Shown here piece by piece: positions 44,168 through 54,600 of a DNA stretch of 64,000 nucleotides. The translations under genes were made by a program, and so were the position numbers. The notes below the pieces were generated by a model. That model did not search any database, had not been told where the DNA came from, and worked only from the letters and a program-made list of their open reading frames with translations. The stretch is taken from the NCBI GenBank assembly GCA_964510535.1, contig CAZECG010000009.1, forward strand, positions 1 through 64,000, read 5' to 3'. The first letter of the stretch is position 1. Every line of letters begins with the position of its first letter. The stretch is from JAJPXC01 sp964510535. GTDB lineage: Bacteria > Bacteroidota > Bacteroidia > Bacteroidales > Muribaculaceae.

Positions 44168-46471
44168 TTATTTATCGCACAAAGTGCCTGAGCATGATTC
44201 GATATTTTCGAGCACGGCAGCGTCGAGCACTGCTATTGTCGTCAGACTAATGATGTCACGCACAGGCGAGTCAACGCCGATAAAGTGAATCGGCTTGTTC
44301 AAACCCATCTGAATCGGGCCTATGGCCTCGCCGAGACCCATTTCAAGCATCATGCGGTAGGCCGTGTTGGCCGCACTGAGGTTGGGGAAAATGAGAGTGT
44401 TGACATCCTTGCCGTTAAGGCGCGAGAATGGGAACGCGGCATCGCGGCTATCGCGGTTGAGTGCATAATGGACCTGCATTTCTCCATCAATTGGGAGATC
44501 GGGATAGAGCTGCTGCATTTTGTCGACCACGTTGTGCACGGTGACACACTCAGGTTCCTTGCCTGAGCCGAAGTTGCTGTATGACACCATGGCCATCACC
44601 GGGTCGTGAGCGAAATACTCCACAGAGTTACGCGCAAGTCGAGCCACATCGAGCAATGTCTCCTCGTCGTTAGTCTGATTAATCATGGTGTCGGCAAGGA
44701 AGTAGGTGCCACGTTTGGTATTCATAATGTGCATCGTGGCGAAATGTTTGTAGCTGGGACGGATGCCGACAACCTCCTTGGCGATCTGAGCGGCAGCATC
44801 GCTACCCGAATAAGTCCCGGCTATAAATGCGTCGGCTTCGCCTTCTTCGACCATCATCATGCCGAAATAGTTGCGGTCATACATCTTTTCAAGAGCTTCC
44901 CTGAATGTAAGCCCCGAACGTTGACGCTTGTCGGCAAGTTTGGTCGCGAAACGATTGCGGCGGTCGGCTTCACGATCATGGCGCAGATTGACAATCTCGA
45001 TACCGCTTATGTCTATGCCAAGTCGAGCGGCACGCTTCTCTATCATTTCCTCGTTGCCAAGCAGAATTGGGATGCAGACGCCCAAACCGCGCGCCGAGAC
45101 AGCCGCACGAAGAGTGTTGTCGGTATTCGCTTCGCCAAAGACCACACGCTTTGGATTGGATTTTGCCTGCTCCACAAAACGGCGCATCATCTTATTGTCA
45201 GAACCCATAATTTGGCGCAGCTTCTGTTTGTAGGCATCCCAATCGGTGATGGGACGACGGGCGACACCCGACTCCATCGCACCGCGGGCAACGGCGGGGG
45301 CCACAGTTGTCAACAAGCGAGGGTCAAGCGGTTTGGGCAGGATATAATCACGTCCAAACGAGAGCTTAGTCATATTGTAAGCGGCGTTCACGACCGGAGG
45401 CACCGGTTCTTTGGCCAATGCCGCAATCGCATAGACCGCTGATAACTTCATCGGCTCATTTATCACCGTCGCGCCTGAATCGAGAGCACCGCGGAATATG
45501 TACGGGAATCCAAGTACATTGTTTATCTGGTTGGGATAATCTGAACGCCCCGTGGCAAAAATCAAGTCATCTCGCGAGGCCATAGCCGCATCATAGGCGA
45601 TTTCAGGGTCGGGATTTGCAAGAGCGAAAACGATAGGATTTGGAGCCATCGATTTAAGCATTTCGGGGGTAACTACATCTTTTACCGACAACCCAAGGAA
45701 CACATCGGCATCAACCATCGCATCCGCAAGAGTGTCGATGTCGCGGTTAGTGGCAAATTCGCGTTTCTGAGAGTTGAGGTTGGTGCGTTTAGTGTTAATA
45801 ACCCCCTTGCTATCGCACATCACTACATTTTCAGGCTTCACACCAAGTGCGATGTAAAGTTTTGTACAAGAGACTGCGGCAGCCCCAGCCCCATTGACAA
45901 CGAGCTTGACATCTCCGATTCTTTTCCCCTGAATCTCAAGGGCGTTAATCAGACCGGCAGCCGATATAATGGCCGTTCCGTGCTGATCATCGTGCATCAC
46001 CGGTATGGTACATTCCTCTTTAAGACGACGTTCTATCTCGAAACACTCGGGGGCCTTGATGTCCTCAAGATTTATGCCGCCAAATGTAGGAGAAATAGCC
46101 TTAACAATCTCGATGAATTTATCGGGGTCGTTCTCATCGACCTCGATATCAAAGCAGTCGATTCCTGCAAATATTTTAAACAGCAACGCCTTGCCCTCCA
46201 TCACCGGTTTTCCTGCGAGAGCGCCGATATCGCCAAGGCCAAGCACAGCGGTACCGTTGGAAATGACTGCCACGAGATTACCCTTGTTGGTGTATTCGTA
46301 TGCATCTTGAGGTTGTTGCTCGATTTCAAGGCATGGGTAAGCGACACCGGGAGAATAGGCCAGGGCGAGATCGCTCTGCGTCGAATAGGGTTTTGTGGGG
46401 ACTATCTCTATTTTACCTGGCTTCGTGTCTCGATGATAATCGAGTGCCATTTCTTTAGTAACCTTTGACAT
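44168..46471 (-). CDS. maeB: NADP-dependent malic enzyme with phosphotransacetylase-like C-terminal domain (MaeB type)
   Basis: A 767-residue hybrid enzyme. The N-terminal 430 residues are the malic enzyme: LALAYSPGVAYPCLEI, the metal-binding EDIKAPECFEIE, MHDDQHGTA, a Rossmann loop VVNGAGAAAVSC and FALANPDPEI. The C-terminal 320 residues match phosphate acetyltransferase (VVFGEANTDNTLRAA, then VGIRPSYKH and NLSAANTAYRMM) and normally act as a regulatory acetyl-CoA sensor rather than a catalyst. It decarboxylates malate to pyruvate with NADPH formation. A CAAAGGTA (minus-strand TACCTTTG) box lies at 46546-46553. Confidence 0.95.
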   Translation of the reverse strand: MSKVTKEMALDYHRDTKPGKIEIVPTKPYSTQSDLALAYSPGVAYPCLEIEQQPQDAYEYTNKGNLVAVISNGTAVLGLGDIGALAGKPVMEGKALLFKIFAGIDCFDIEVDENDPDKFIEIVKAISPTFGGINLEDIKAPECFEIERRLKEECTIPVMHDDQHGTAIISAAGLINALEIQGKRIGDVKLVVNGAGAAAVSCTKLYIALGVKPENVVMCDSKGVINTKRTNLNSQKREFATNRDIDTLADAMVDADVFLGLSVKDVVTPEMLKSMAPNPIVFALANPDPEIAYDAAMASRDDLIFATGRSDYPNQINNVLGFPYIFRGALDSGATVINEPMKLSAVYAIAALAKEPVPPVVNAAYNMTKLSFGRDYILPKPLDPRLLTTVAPAVARGAMESGVARRPITDWDAYKQKLRQIMGSDNKMMRRFVEQAKSNPKRVVFGEANTDNTLRAAVSARGLGVCIPILLGNEEMIEKRAARLGIDISGIEIVNLRHDREADRRNRFATKLADKRQRSGLTFREALEKMYDRNYFGMMMVEEGEADAFIAGTYSGSDAAAQIAKEVVGIRPSYKHFATMHIMNTKRGTYFLADTMINQTNDEETLLDVARLARNSVEYFAHDPVMAMVSYSNFGSGKEPECVTVHNVVDKMQQLYPDLPIDGEMQVHYALNRDSRDAAFPFSRLNGKDVNTLIFPNLSAANTAYRMMLEMGLGEAIGPIQMGLNKPIHFIGVDSPVRDIISLTTIAVLDAAVLENIESCSGTLCDK

Positions 46472-46590
46472 AATCTTCTTATTATTTCTTTTTCGATATA
46501 GCCGACTCTACACTTTGTGGCGGCGAATTATAGCTTTTATGCCCGCAAAGGTAATAATTTTCCCAATAATAGTGCATCGTTACAAACAAT

Positions 46591-47718
46591 TTATAATTTA
46601 TGGAACAAATTTAAGACTTTTTCGATTATTGGAGCCATGTCGTAATACCGATATTCGGCAAGACGGCCACCGAAGATAACCGAAGTCTCGGTATCGGCAA
46701 GTTGCTTGTACTTACTATAACACTCGCTATTGACAGCGTCGTTGATTGGATAATATGGTTCAAGCCCATCTACCCATTCCGTTGAATATTCCCGAGAGAT
46801 TACGGTCACAGGATTCTCATAAACAGCATCGCCAAACGACTCGAAGTGCTTGTGCTCAATCACTCTTGTGAACAGCTCGCGATGACTGGTGTAGTTGACC
46901 ACAGCGTTGCCTTGATAATTGGGCGTGTCGACCAATTCCTCTTCAAAACGGACAGTGCGGTATTGCAGTCGCCCGAATCGGTATCCATAAAATTCGTCGA
47001 TTTTGCCAGTAAAGACTATTTTGTCAGCGACCGATTCCCAATAAAGCCTGTCGGCAAAGAAATCAATATCGGTCTTGCATTCAATGCCGTCGAGCAACGC
47101 ATAAATAAGGCGATTATAGCCACCGATGGGTATCCCTTGATAGCAATCATTGAAATAGTTATTATCATAAACAAATCTCAACGGCAATCTTCTGATTATA
47201 AACGCAGGCAACTCGTCGCACGGGCGTCCCCATTGCTTTTCAGTATATTCTTTGATGAGCTTATGGTAAATGTCACTGCCGACAAGCATCAAAGCCTGCT
47301 GTTCCAGATTGACGGGTTCAGCACCGGCAAGCCGCTCCATCACCTCTTTCCTTTGGCTATCTATGATGGCTTTTGCTTCAGCAGGGGTTTTGACGCCCCA
47401 CATCCGGTTAAACGTGTTCATGTTGAACGGCAAGTTGTATAGCTCCCCGTTGTAGTTGGCCACCGGGCAATTGGTATAGCGGTTGAACTCGACAAGAGAA
47501 TTGACGAAATCCCACACCTGTCGGTTGGATGTGTGGAAAATGTGGGCACCGTACTTATGGACATTTATCCCATGGTTGGACTCACAATAGATGTTGCCAC
47601 CAAGATGATGACGTTTGTCAATGACAAGACATTTTTTTCCTTCTTTAGCTGCGAGATGGGCGAAAGTGGCACCAAACAGGCCGGAGCCAACAATTAGATA
47701 ATCGTATTGACGTTTCAT
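46591..47718 (-). CDS. glf: UDP-galactopyranose mutase
   Basis: A 375-residue FAD enzyme converting UDP-galactopyranose to UDP-galactofuranose, the donor for Galf in surface glycans. It shows the FAD loop YLIVGSGLFGATFAHLA, HLGGNIYCE, the KYGAHIFHTSNRQVWDFVN block, NLPFNMNTFN and EKQWGRPCDELPAFIIRRLP. The C-terminal GRLAEYRYYDMAPIIEKVL contains the conserved substrate-phosphate Arg. Length is normal. It stands alone, not inside a polysaccharide cluster. Its natural partner, a galactofuranosyltransferase, is not evident here, though two GT2 genes occur in the window. Confidence 0.95.
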   Translation of the reverse strand: MKRQYDYLIVGSGLFGATFAHLAAKEGKKCLVIDKRHHLGGNIYCESNHGINVHKYGAHIFHTSNRQVWDFVNSLVEFNRYTNCPVANYNGELYNLPFNMNTFNRMWGVKTPAEAKAIIDSQRKEVMERLAGAEPVNLEQQALMLVGSDIYHKLIKEYTEKQWGRPCDELPAFIIRRLPLRFVYDNNYFNDCYQGIPIGGYNRLIYALLDGIECKTDIDFFADRLYWESVADKIVFTGKIDEFYGYRFGRLQYRTVRFEEELVDTPNYQGNAVVNYTSHRELFTRVIEHKHFESFGDAVYENPVTVISREYSTEWVDGLEPYYPINDAVNSECYSKYKQLADTETSVIFGGRLAEYRYYDMAPIIEKVLNLFHKL

Positions 47719-47925
47719 TCCACTTTTTCGGTTTTAGTATAAAAAAAGACCGTCCAACAGCCCTTTACAAATCTGACGCATAAAAAGATGTTTATTGGAA
47801 TCGGCGCGTTTGCTGATGCGATGGAACTGATTTATCTCACAAAGGTATAAAATTAATCAAAAATAAGTAAATTTGCCATTACAATAAACCAAACCGAAAC
47901 AAACCCTTAACGCATTCCAATCATC

Positions 47926-49128
47926 ATGCCACAAGATTTGCATCTAAGTGAAATATACCGTGCGGCACAAGTGCTGAAAGATGTCGCACGGCATCCTCGA
48001 CTGATAGGCCCCACCAATATCTTCCCCGACGCACAAGTCTATCTGAAACCAGAGAACCTGCAACACACCGGTTCATTCAAACTGAGAGGGGCATATTACA
48101 AAATCTCACAATTGACCGATGAGGAAAAATCCCGCGGCGTAATCGCCTGCTCGGCGGGCAACCACGCTCAAGGCGTTGCGTTGGGAGCGACGCATAACGG
48201 CATAAAGTCGCTGATATGCTTACCGGCAGGCGCTCCGATTTCGAAGGTCGAGGCCACAAAGGGGTTTGGGGCAGAAGTGTGTCTCGTGCCGGGAGTTTAT
48301 GATGACGCCTATCAGCGCGCCCTCGAACTTCGCAAAGAATTCGGTTACACGTTTGTCCATCCGTTTGACGACCCCAAAGTAATAGCCGGTCAAGGAACTA
48401 TCGGCCTTGAGATTCTCGAAGAGATGCCGGATGTAGAAGCCGTCATAGTGCCTATTGGCGGTGGCGGACTTATTTCAGGTGTCGGGATGGCAATAAAGGA
48501 ACTACGCCCGGAAGTAAAGGTTTATGGTGTGCAGTCGAGCGGCGCGCCGAGCATGGCCACCTCACTCCAAGAGGGGAAAATACAGCATTTGGCATCGGTA
48601 TCGACCATTGCCGACGGCATCGCTGTGAAAGAGCCGGGAGTAAACACATTTGAGATGTGCAACCGTTATGTCGACGAGGTAGTGACTGTCACCGACGACG
48701 AAACCGCCGCAGCCATACTGACCCTTATCGAGCGACAGAAACTTGTGGCCGAGGGTGCTGGAGCTGTTTCCGTCGCAGCAGCCATGTTCAACAAATTACC
48801 CATCGAGGGGAAAAAAGTGGTGTGCCTCGTATCAGGCGGGAACATCGATGTCAATATGCTTAACCGCATCATCTCGCGCGGACTCGCCAAAAACGGCAGA
48901 GCTTGCACGCTCATCCTTGATTTGGACGACAAACCCGGGCAATTATCAGGAGTTTGCAATGTCATCGCCAACCTCGGAGGGAATGTCATTTCTGTGGTAC
49001 ATGACCGCATGAACCCAAGCTCCCACATCAACGGCTGCACACTGCGTATTGAGCTGGAAACCCGTAACCCGGGGCATATCGAAATTATAAGGCGCGGTCT
49101 TAGCGATGCCGGCTATCGAGTGAATTAA
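47926..49128 (+). CDS. ilvA: Threonine ammonia-lyase with C-terminal ACT domain
   Basis: A 400-residue fold-II PLP enzyme deaminating threonine to 2-oxobutyrate for isoleucine synthesis. The PLP lysine is K52 in HTGSFKLRGA, the substrate loop is CSAGNHAQGVA, and the phosphate loop is IGGGGLISG. The last 75 residues form one ACT domain (ILDLDDKPGQLSGVCNVIANLGGN), as in the short 400-residue class common in Bacteroidetes and Firmicutes; tdcB-like naming would also be possible. A TAAATTTG -7 box lies at 47868-47875. Confidence 0.93.
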   Translation: MPQDLHLSEIYRAAQVLKDVARHPRLIGPTNIFPDAQVYLKPENLQHTGSFKLRGAYYKISQLTDEEKSRGVIACSAGNHAQGVALGATHNGIKSLICLPAGAPISKVEATKGFGAEVCLVPGVYDDAYQRALELRKEFGYTFVHPFDDPKVIAGQGTIGLEILEEMPDVEAVIVPIGGGGLISGVGMAIKELRPEVKVYGVQSSGAPSMATSLQEGKIQHLASVSTIADGIAVKEPGVNTFEMCNRYVDEVVTVTDDETAAAILTLIERQKLVAEGAGAVSVAAAMFNKLPIEGKKVVCLVSGGNIDVNMLNRIISRGLAKNGRACTLILDLDDKPGQLSGVCNVIANLGGNVISVVHDRMNPSSHINGCTLRIELETRNPGHIEIIRRGLSDAGYRVN

Positions 49129-49166
49129 TGTGAACATATGTTTTAATTAATTTAATATATAGGTCA

Positions 49167-49190
49167 AAATGTCCCATAATGTGGACATTT
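49167..49190. promoter_or_regulatory. Inverted repeat, possible operator upstream of the efflux operon
   Basis: Arms AAATGTCC (49167-49174) and GGACATTT (49183-49190), perfect, with an 8-nt spacer. It is upstream of TAACTTTG at 49225-49232, a probable -7 box of the operon. Confidence 0.4.
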
Positions 49191-49287
49191 CGTATAATTC
49201 GCATAGAACTTTGTCGCTAATGGCTAACTTTGTTCCGAAACACACCAATATTCACATTTTTCTAACAGAATAAAAGATATTTTGAAA

Positions 49288-50664
49288 ATGAAACCATTGA
49301 TATCGGTAGCGATGCTTGCGGCGGTCATATCGACAGCCAACCCCGTTAGTGCCGCCACCGACATAGCCCCAAGCGACACACTGCCAATTTCGCTCGATGA
49401 GTGCATAGCAATCGCGCTTGACAAAAGCCCCACGATAAAAGTAGCCGACATGGAAGTTACCCGTGTCGATTACTCAAAAAAAGAGACAATCGGCCAACTT
49501 CTGCCGTCAATAGCGTTCGGGGGGCAGTATAATCGCACACTCGCCAAACAAGTCGCATACATGAATATGGGCGATGCCGGACGGCGGGGAATAAAAATGG
49601 GTCTTGACAACTCCTATAATGTCGGCTTTTCAGCGACCATGCCGCTAATAGCGCCACAGCTATGGAAATCATTGAAATTAAGCGACAGCCAGATATTGCA
49701 AAACATCGAGGCCGCCCGGTCGTCGCGCCTCGCCCTCATCAATTCAGTTGAAAACGCCTACTACTCCCTGCTTTTAGCCGTAGACTCGAAGAAAGTAATC
49801 AGGGAGAGTTATGATAATGCCGTGTTCAACCACGACGTATACCAAAAGAAATTTCAGGTCGGAGCCGCTTCTGAATATGACGTGCTCCGCACATCGGTAG
49901 CCGTGAAAAATATCGAGCCGGAACTTACACAAGCCGACATCGCAATAAAGCAAGCCCGCTTACAGCTCACAATACTGATGGGACTTGACGCTACTCACGC
50001 CCTTGCTCCCACAACTACATTGAGCGACTACGAAAAGACAATGTATGACAACACACTCGGCATTGACCGCTCGATTGACGGGAATACAGACCTCAGAATG
50101 CTTGACCTGCAGACACGTTCACTGCGCGACGCCCTATCCATTCAGAAAATGTCGTGGTATCCCACACTGTCGGTGAGCGCATCGTACAACTGGACATCCT
50201 CTAACGATGGCATCCCGTTCAAAAACCTGCAATGGAACCCATACTCTATGATCGGACTGACACTCAACATACCACTGTTTGAAGGCGGGCAACGTTATCA
50301 TCGCATAAAGCAAGCCCGAATCCAGGTCGACGAGATGAAATGGCAGCGCGAAAATCTGGAACGTAACATAAATATGCAAGTTGACCTCGCCATCGACAAC
50401 ATCAAAATGAACGTGAAACAAATTGCATCAAATGCCGAAAGCGTCAAGCAAGCCGACAAAGCGCATTCTATCATGGAAAAGAGTTTTGAAATCGGAGCGG
50501 CGAGTTATCTCGACCTGCGTGACTCGGAGCTTGCGCTGACACGCGCCCGACTGGCATATTTCCAGTCAATCTACAACTATCTTGTGGCCGACAGCGACCT
50601 CAGGCAACTTCTCGGCAACGCCGATTTGCAAAAATACGAAACCTTCACACCATCACACAAATAA
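49288..50664 (+). CDS. TolC family outer-membrane efflux protein
   Basis: A 458-residue protein with a signal peptide (MKPLISVAMLAAVISTANPVSAA). It has the two TolC/OEP repeats: LDECIAIALDKSPTIKVADMEV starts the first and DLRMLDLQTRSLRDALSIQ the second, with long amphipathic coiled helices between. It forms the outer-membrane duct of the efflux system encoded downstream. I use the ATG at 49288 rather than the TTG at 49282. It is followed after 5 nt by the adaptor gene. Confidence 0.92.
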   Translation: MKPLISVAMLAAVISTANPVSAATDIAPSDTLPISLDECIAIALDKSPTIKVADMEVTRVDYSKKETIGQLLPSIAFGGQYNRTLAKQVAYMNMGDAGRRGIKMGLDNSYNVGFSATMPLIAPQLWKSLKLSDSQILQNIEAARSSRLALINSVENAYYSLLLAVDSKKVIRESYDNAVFNHDVYQKKFQVGAASEYDVLRTSVAVKNIEPELTQADIAIKQARLQLTILMGLDATHALAPTTTLSDYEKTMYDNTLGIDRSIDGNTDLRMLDLQTRSLRDALSIQKMSWYPTLSVSASYNWTSSNDGIPFKNLQWNPYSMIGLTLNIPLFEGGQRYHRIKQARIQVDEMKWQRENLERNINMQVDLAIDNIKMNVKQIASNAESVKQADKAHSIMEKSFEIGAASYLDLRDSELALTRARLAYFQSIYNYLVADSDLRQLLGNADLQKYETFTPSHK

Positions 50665-50669
50665 CGTCA

Positions 50670-51695
50670 ATGAGAGCAGTAGTTATTCTGACCGTTGCCG
50701 CATCTATCGCCCTTGCGGGGTGCGGCTCATCGGAGGGCAAAAACGACAAAAACACAGTCGAAGAAAAACCAATGGTAGACATCGAGAAGGTAAACGCCCG
50801 CTCGGTAGCGCAAATAGCGCAATATACCGCTACGGTAGAGGCGTTCAAGACCAACAACATCACCACCTCTACCACAAACCGCATCAAGCACATCCTTGTC
50901 GATGTCGGTTCGATTGTGTCGGCGGGACAGCAAGTTGTGGTTCTCGACAACGTCAACATCGAACAGCTTAAAGTCAGGCTCGACAACACCGAACGGGAAT
51001 ATAATCGCGCGGTACAGCTTTTAGAGATAGGCGGAGGCACACAACAATCAGTCGACCAACTGAAGACCGAGCTTGACGCGGCGCGCCGGCAATACACCAA
51101 TATGGTGGAGAACACCGTGTTAGTTTCGCCAATTAACGGCGTGGTGACAGCCCGGAATTATGACCCCGGCGATATGACCTCCACTCTGCCGATTCTCACC
51201 ATCGAGCAACTCAAGCCGGTGAAGGTGCTGGTCAATGTCAACGAAAACGATTTCGCGAAAGTACACAAGGGGATGAAAGCCGAAATCAAACTTGATGTCT
51301 ATGGTGATGAACTGTTCACCGGCAAGGTGGCACTCATACACCCGACAATCAATCCCGACACACGCACTTTTACCGTTGAAATCAACATTGACAACCGCGA
51401 CGAGCGTGTACGCCCGGGTATGTTTGCGCGCGTGTCGCTCAGTTTCGGCGAGGCAACCCATGTCGTAGTCCCCGACCGCGCGGTAGTCAAGATGTCAGGG
51501 TCGGGAAACAAATATGTCTATGTCTACAAAGATGGCAAAGTCAGCTACAACAAGGTTGAACTCGGTCAACGTCTCGACAACTCCTACGAAGTGCTGTCAG
51601 GCGTGGACGATGGAGACAACGTAGTAATCTCAGGCCAGTCGCGTCTCGCCGACGGCGCAGAAGTCGAACTCACAAATAAGAACACACAGAAATGA
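50670..51695 (+). CDS. RND efflux periplasmic adaptor lipoprotein (HlyD/AcrA family)
   Basis: A 341-residue membrane fusion protein with a lipobox (IALAGC, Cys at residue 18). The lipoyl/barrel-sandwich halves are IKHILVDVGSIVSAGQQVVVLDN and VLVSPINGVVTARNYDPGDM, flanking an alpha-helical hairpin (DNTEREYNRAVQLL, QLKTELDAARRQYTNM). Beta-barrel and membrane-proximal domains follow (VLVNVNENDFAKVHKGMKAE, then HVVVPDRAVVKM). It bridges the RND pump and the TolC protein. The stop overlaps the pump start by 4 nt (ATGA). Confidence 0.94.
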   Translation: MRAVVILTVAASIALAGCGSSEGKNDKNTVEEKPMVDIEKVNARSVAQIAQYTATVEAFKTNNITTSTTNRIKHILVDVGSIVSAGQQVVVLDNVNIEQLKVRLDNTEREYNRAVQLLEIGGGTQQSVDQLKTELDAARRQYTNMVENTVLVSPINGVVTARNYDPGDMTSTLPILTIEQLKPVKVLVNVNENDFAKVHKGMKAEIKLDVYGDELFTGKVALIHPTINPDTRTFTVEINIDNRDERVRPGMFARVSLSFGEATHVVVPDRAVVKMSGSGNKYVYVYKDGKVSYNKVELGQRLDNSYEVLSGVDDGDNVVISGQSRLADGAEVELTNKNTQK

Positions 51696-54600
51696 GCATA
51701 TATGCCAGTGCGGTAAAACGCCCGATTATGACGACACTCTGCTTTGTCGCGGTCGCCATTCTCGGTCTATTCTCCCTTTCCACCCTTCCAATCGACCTGT
51801 ACCCCGACATAGAGAGCAACACCATCATGGTGATGACAACCTATCAGGGAGCGAGCGCGCAGGACATAGAGCAAAACGTCACCCGTCCGCTCGAGAACAG
51901 TCTGAACGCCGTCAACGACCTTAAACACATAACGTCAAAATCGCGTGAGAACATCTCAGTAATAACCCTTGAATTTGAATATGGGAAAGATATTGACGTG
52001 CTCACCAACGACGTTCGCGACAAGCTCGACATGGTCAAGAGCTCATTACCCGACGATGCCGAGACCCCTATAATTTTCAAGTTCAGCAGCGATATGATTC
52101 CTATCGTTTTGCTGTCCGTACAGGCCAACGAAAGTATGCCGGGTCTGTACAAAATTCTTGATGACGCGGTGGCCAACCCGCTGGCGCGCATCAACGGTGT
52201 CGGTTCGGTTTCAATCTCAGGTGCTCCAAAGCGCGAAATCCACATCTATGTCGACCCGAAACGCCTCGAGGCATACGGACTGTCGGTTGAGACCATCTCG
52301 TCTATTGTAGCCGCCGAAAACCGCAACATCCCTGGCGGCTCGTTCGATATCGGTTCTGATACCTATTCGCTCCGAGTGCAAGGTGAATTTACCTCATCAG
52401 AGCAGATGAGAAACATAGTTGTCGGCTCGCATGACGGCCGCAACATCTACCTCAGCGACGTAGCCCGCATCGACGATTCACTCGAAGAACGCGCCCAACA
52501 GACCTATACCGACGGCGTAAAGGGAGCGATGATTATCATCCAAAAGCAATCCGGAGCCAACTCGGTAGAAATCTCCAACCAGGTGTTGAAAATGCTGCCA
52601 CAGTTGCAGAAACGACTACCGAGCGACGTGAAGCTCGGCATAATCGTCGACACGTCCGACAACATCCGCAACACCATCGCCTCGCTTGTCGAGACAGTGC
52701 TCTACGCATTGTTGTTCGTCGTCATAGTGGTATTCACCTTCCTCGGACGTTGGCGAGCCACCATGATTATCACAATCACCATTCCCATATCGCTAATAGC
52801 CTCATTCATATACCTCGCAGCCACAGGCAACACAATTAATATCGTGTCGCTGTCGGCATTGTCCATATCAATCGGTATGGTAGTCGATGACGCTATTGTT
52901 GTGCTTGAAAACGTAACGACACATATAGAAAGGGGTTCCGACCCCAAACAAGCCGCCGTACATGGCACCAATGAGGTGGCAGTCTCGGTCATAGCTTCAA
53001 CGCTCACGCTTATAGCCGTGTTCTTCCCCCTGACGCTTGTGACCGGTATGACGGGAGTGCTGTTCCGCCAGTTGGGTTGGATGGTAACAATCATGATGAT
53101 TATATCCACCGTCTGCGCCCTCTCGCTCACCCCCATGCTGTGCAGCTTGTTGTTGCGCCGCCAAAACTCACACGGCAAGCTATACACGCTGCTGTTCACC
53201 CCCATCAACCGCGGACTCGATGCGATAGACAACGGTTATGCGCGGCTGCTACACACCGTTGTAAGCCACAAGTGGCTCACAGTCCTTGTATGTACCCTTA
53301 TTTTCATCGGTTCACTTGTATTGGTGCGACACGTCGGAACCGAATTTTTCCCGACAGCCGATGACGGGCGTCTCGGCGTAAACCTCGAGTTACCGATAGG
53401 CACCCGCGTTGAAATTTCCCAAGAAGTCACTGAACGGCTTGCCAAAGAGTGGCGGGATAAGTATCCTGAAATAAAGGTGCTGAACTACACCACAGGACAG
53501 GCATCAAGCGACAATACATTCGCGTCGCTCAGCGACAACGGCTCGCATATCGTTTCGATGAACATACGCCTCGTGGATCCGGGTGAACGCGACCGCGGCA
53601 TCATCGAGATAGCGTCACTGATGCGCCAAGACCTAAAGCATTACCCTGAGTTCAAGAAGACGCAAGTGAATGTGGGCGGCAACCGCGGCGGCAGCATGGG
53701 CGGCCAATCCACTGTCGATTTTGAAATTTATGGCTACGACTTTGACGAAACCGACTCTGTCGCTCAACGTCTCACGCGAATACTTCAAGGGATAAAAGGC
53801 ACCGCCGACATCCGCATTTCACGCGCCGATTACCAACCGGAATATCAGGTTGACTTTGACCGTGAGAAACTCGCATTGCACGGATTAAACCTCCAGACGG
53901 CAGCCAACTATCTGCGCAACCGTATAAACGGAAGCATCGCATCACGTTTCCGTGAGGACGGTGAGGAGTATGACATCAAGGTCATGTACGCCCCCGAACA
54001 CCGCACGTCCATAGAGGATATTGAGAATATACTCATCTACACCCCATCAGGCAACTCAATACGCATTAAAGATGTTGGCACAGTTGTCGAGCGGTTCACC
54101 CCACCAACCATCGAACGTAAAGACCGCGAGCGCATCATCACCGTTTCGACGGTAGTGTCGGGAGTGCCCATGAGCGATGTGGCTGCCGCTGCCCAAAAGG
54201 GAATTGACCGCATGGACATTCCTGTAGGCATAAACATCGACCTTTCCGGCAGCTATGAAGACCAGCAAGACTCGTTCAAAGACTTGGTCACCTTGGCTGT
54301 GTTAATCATAATACTGGTCTACATAGTCATGGCTGCGCAGTTTGAATCATACGCCTATCCGGGCATCATCATGACATCGCTGCCGTTCGCATTCTCCGGA
54401 GTGTTCATTATCCTGTATCTGACAGGACATACACTCAATGTGATGTCGATGATTGGCGCGATTATGCTAATCGGTATCGTGGTAAAGAACGGTATCGTGC
54501 TTATCGACTACATTTCGCTCAACCGCGAACGCGGTATGTCAATCAGACAATCAGTCATACTCGGCGGCAAGTCGCGCTTGCGCCCCGTGGCGATGACCAC

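Noticed and set aside
44606..45442. Plus-strand ORF of 278 codons inside the malic enzyme gene
   Set aside because: Antisense to the MaeB coding region, where the motifs are unambiguous.
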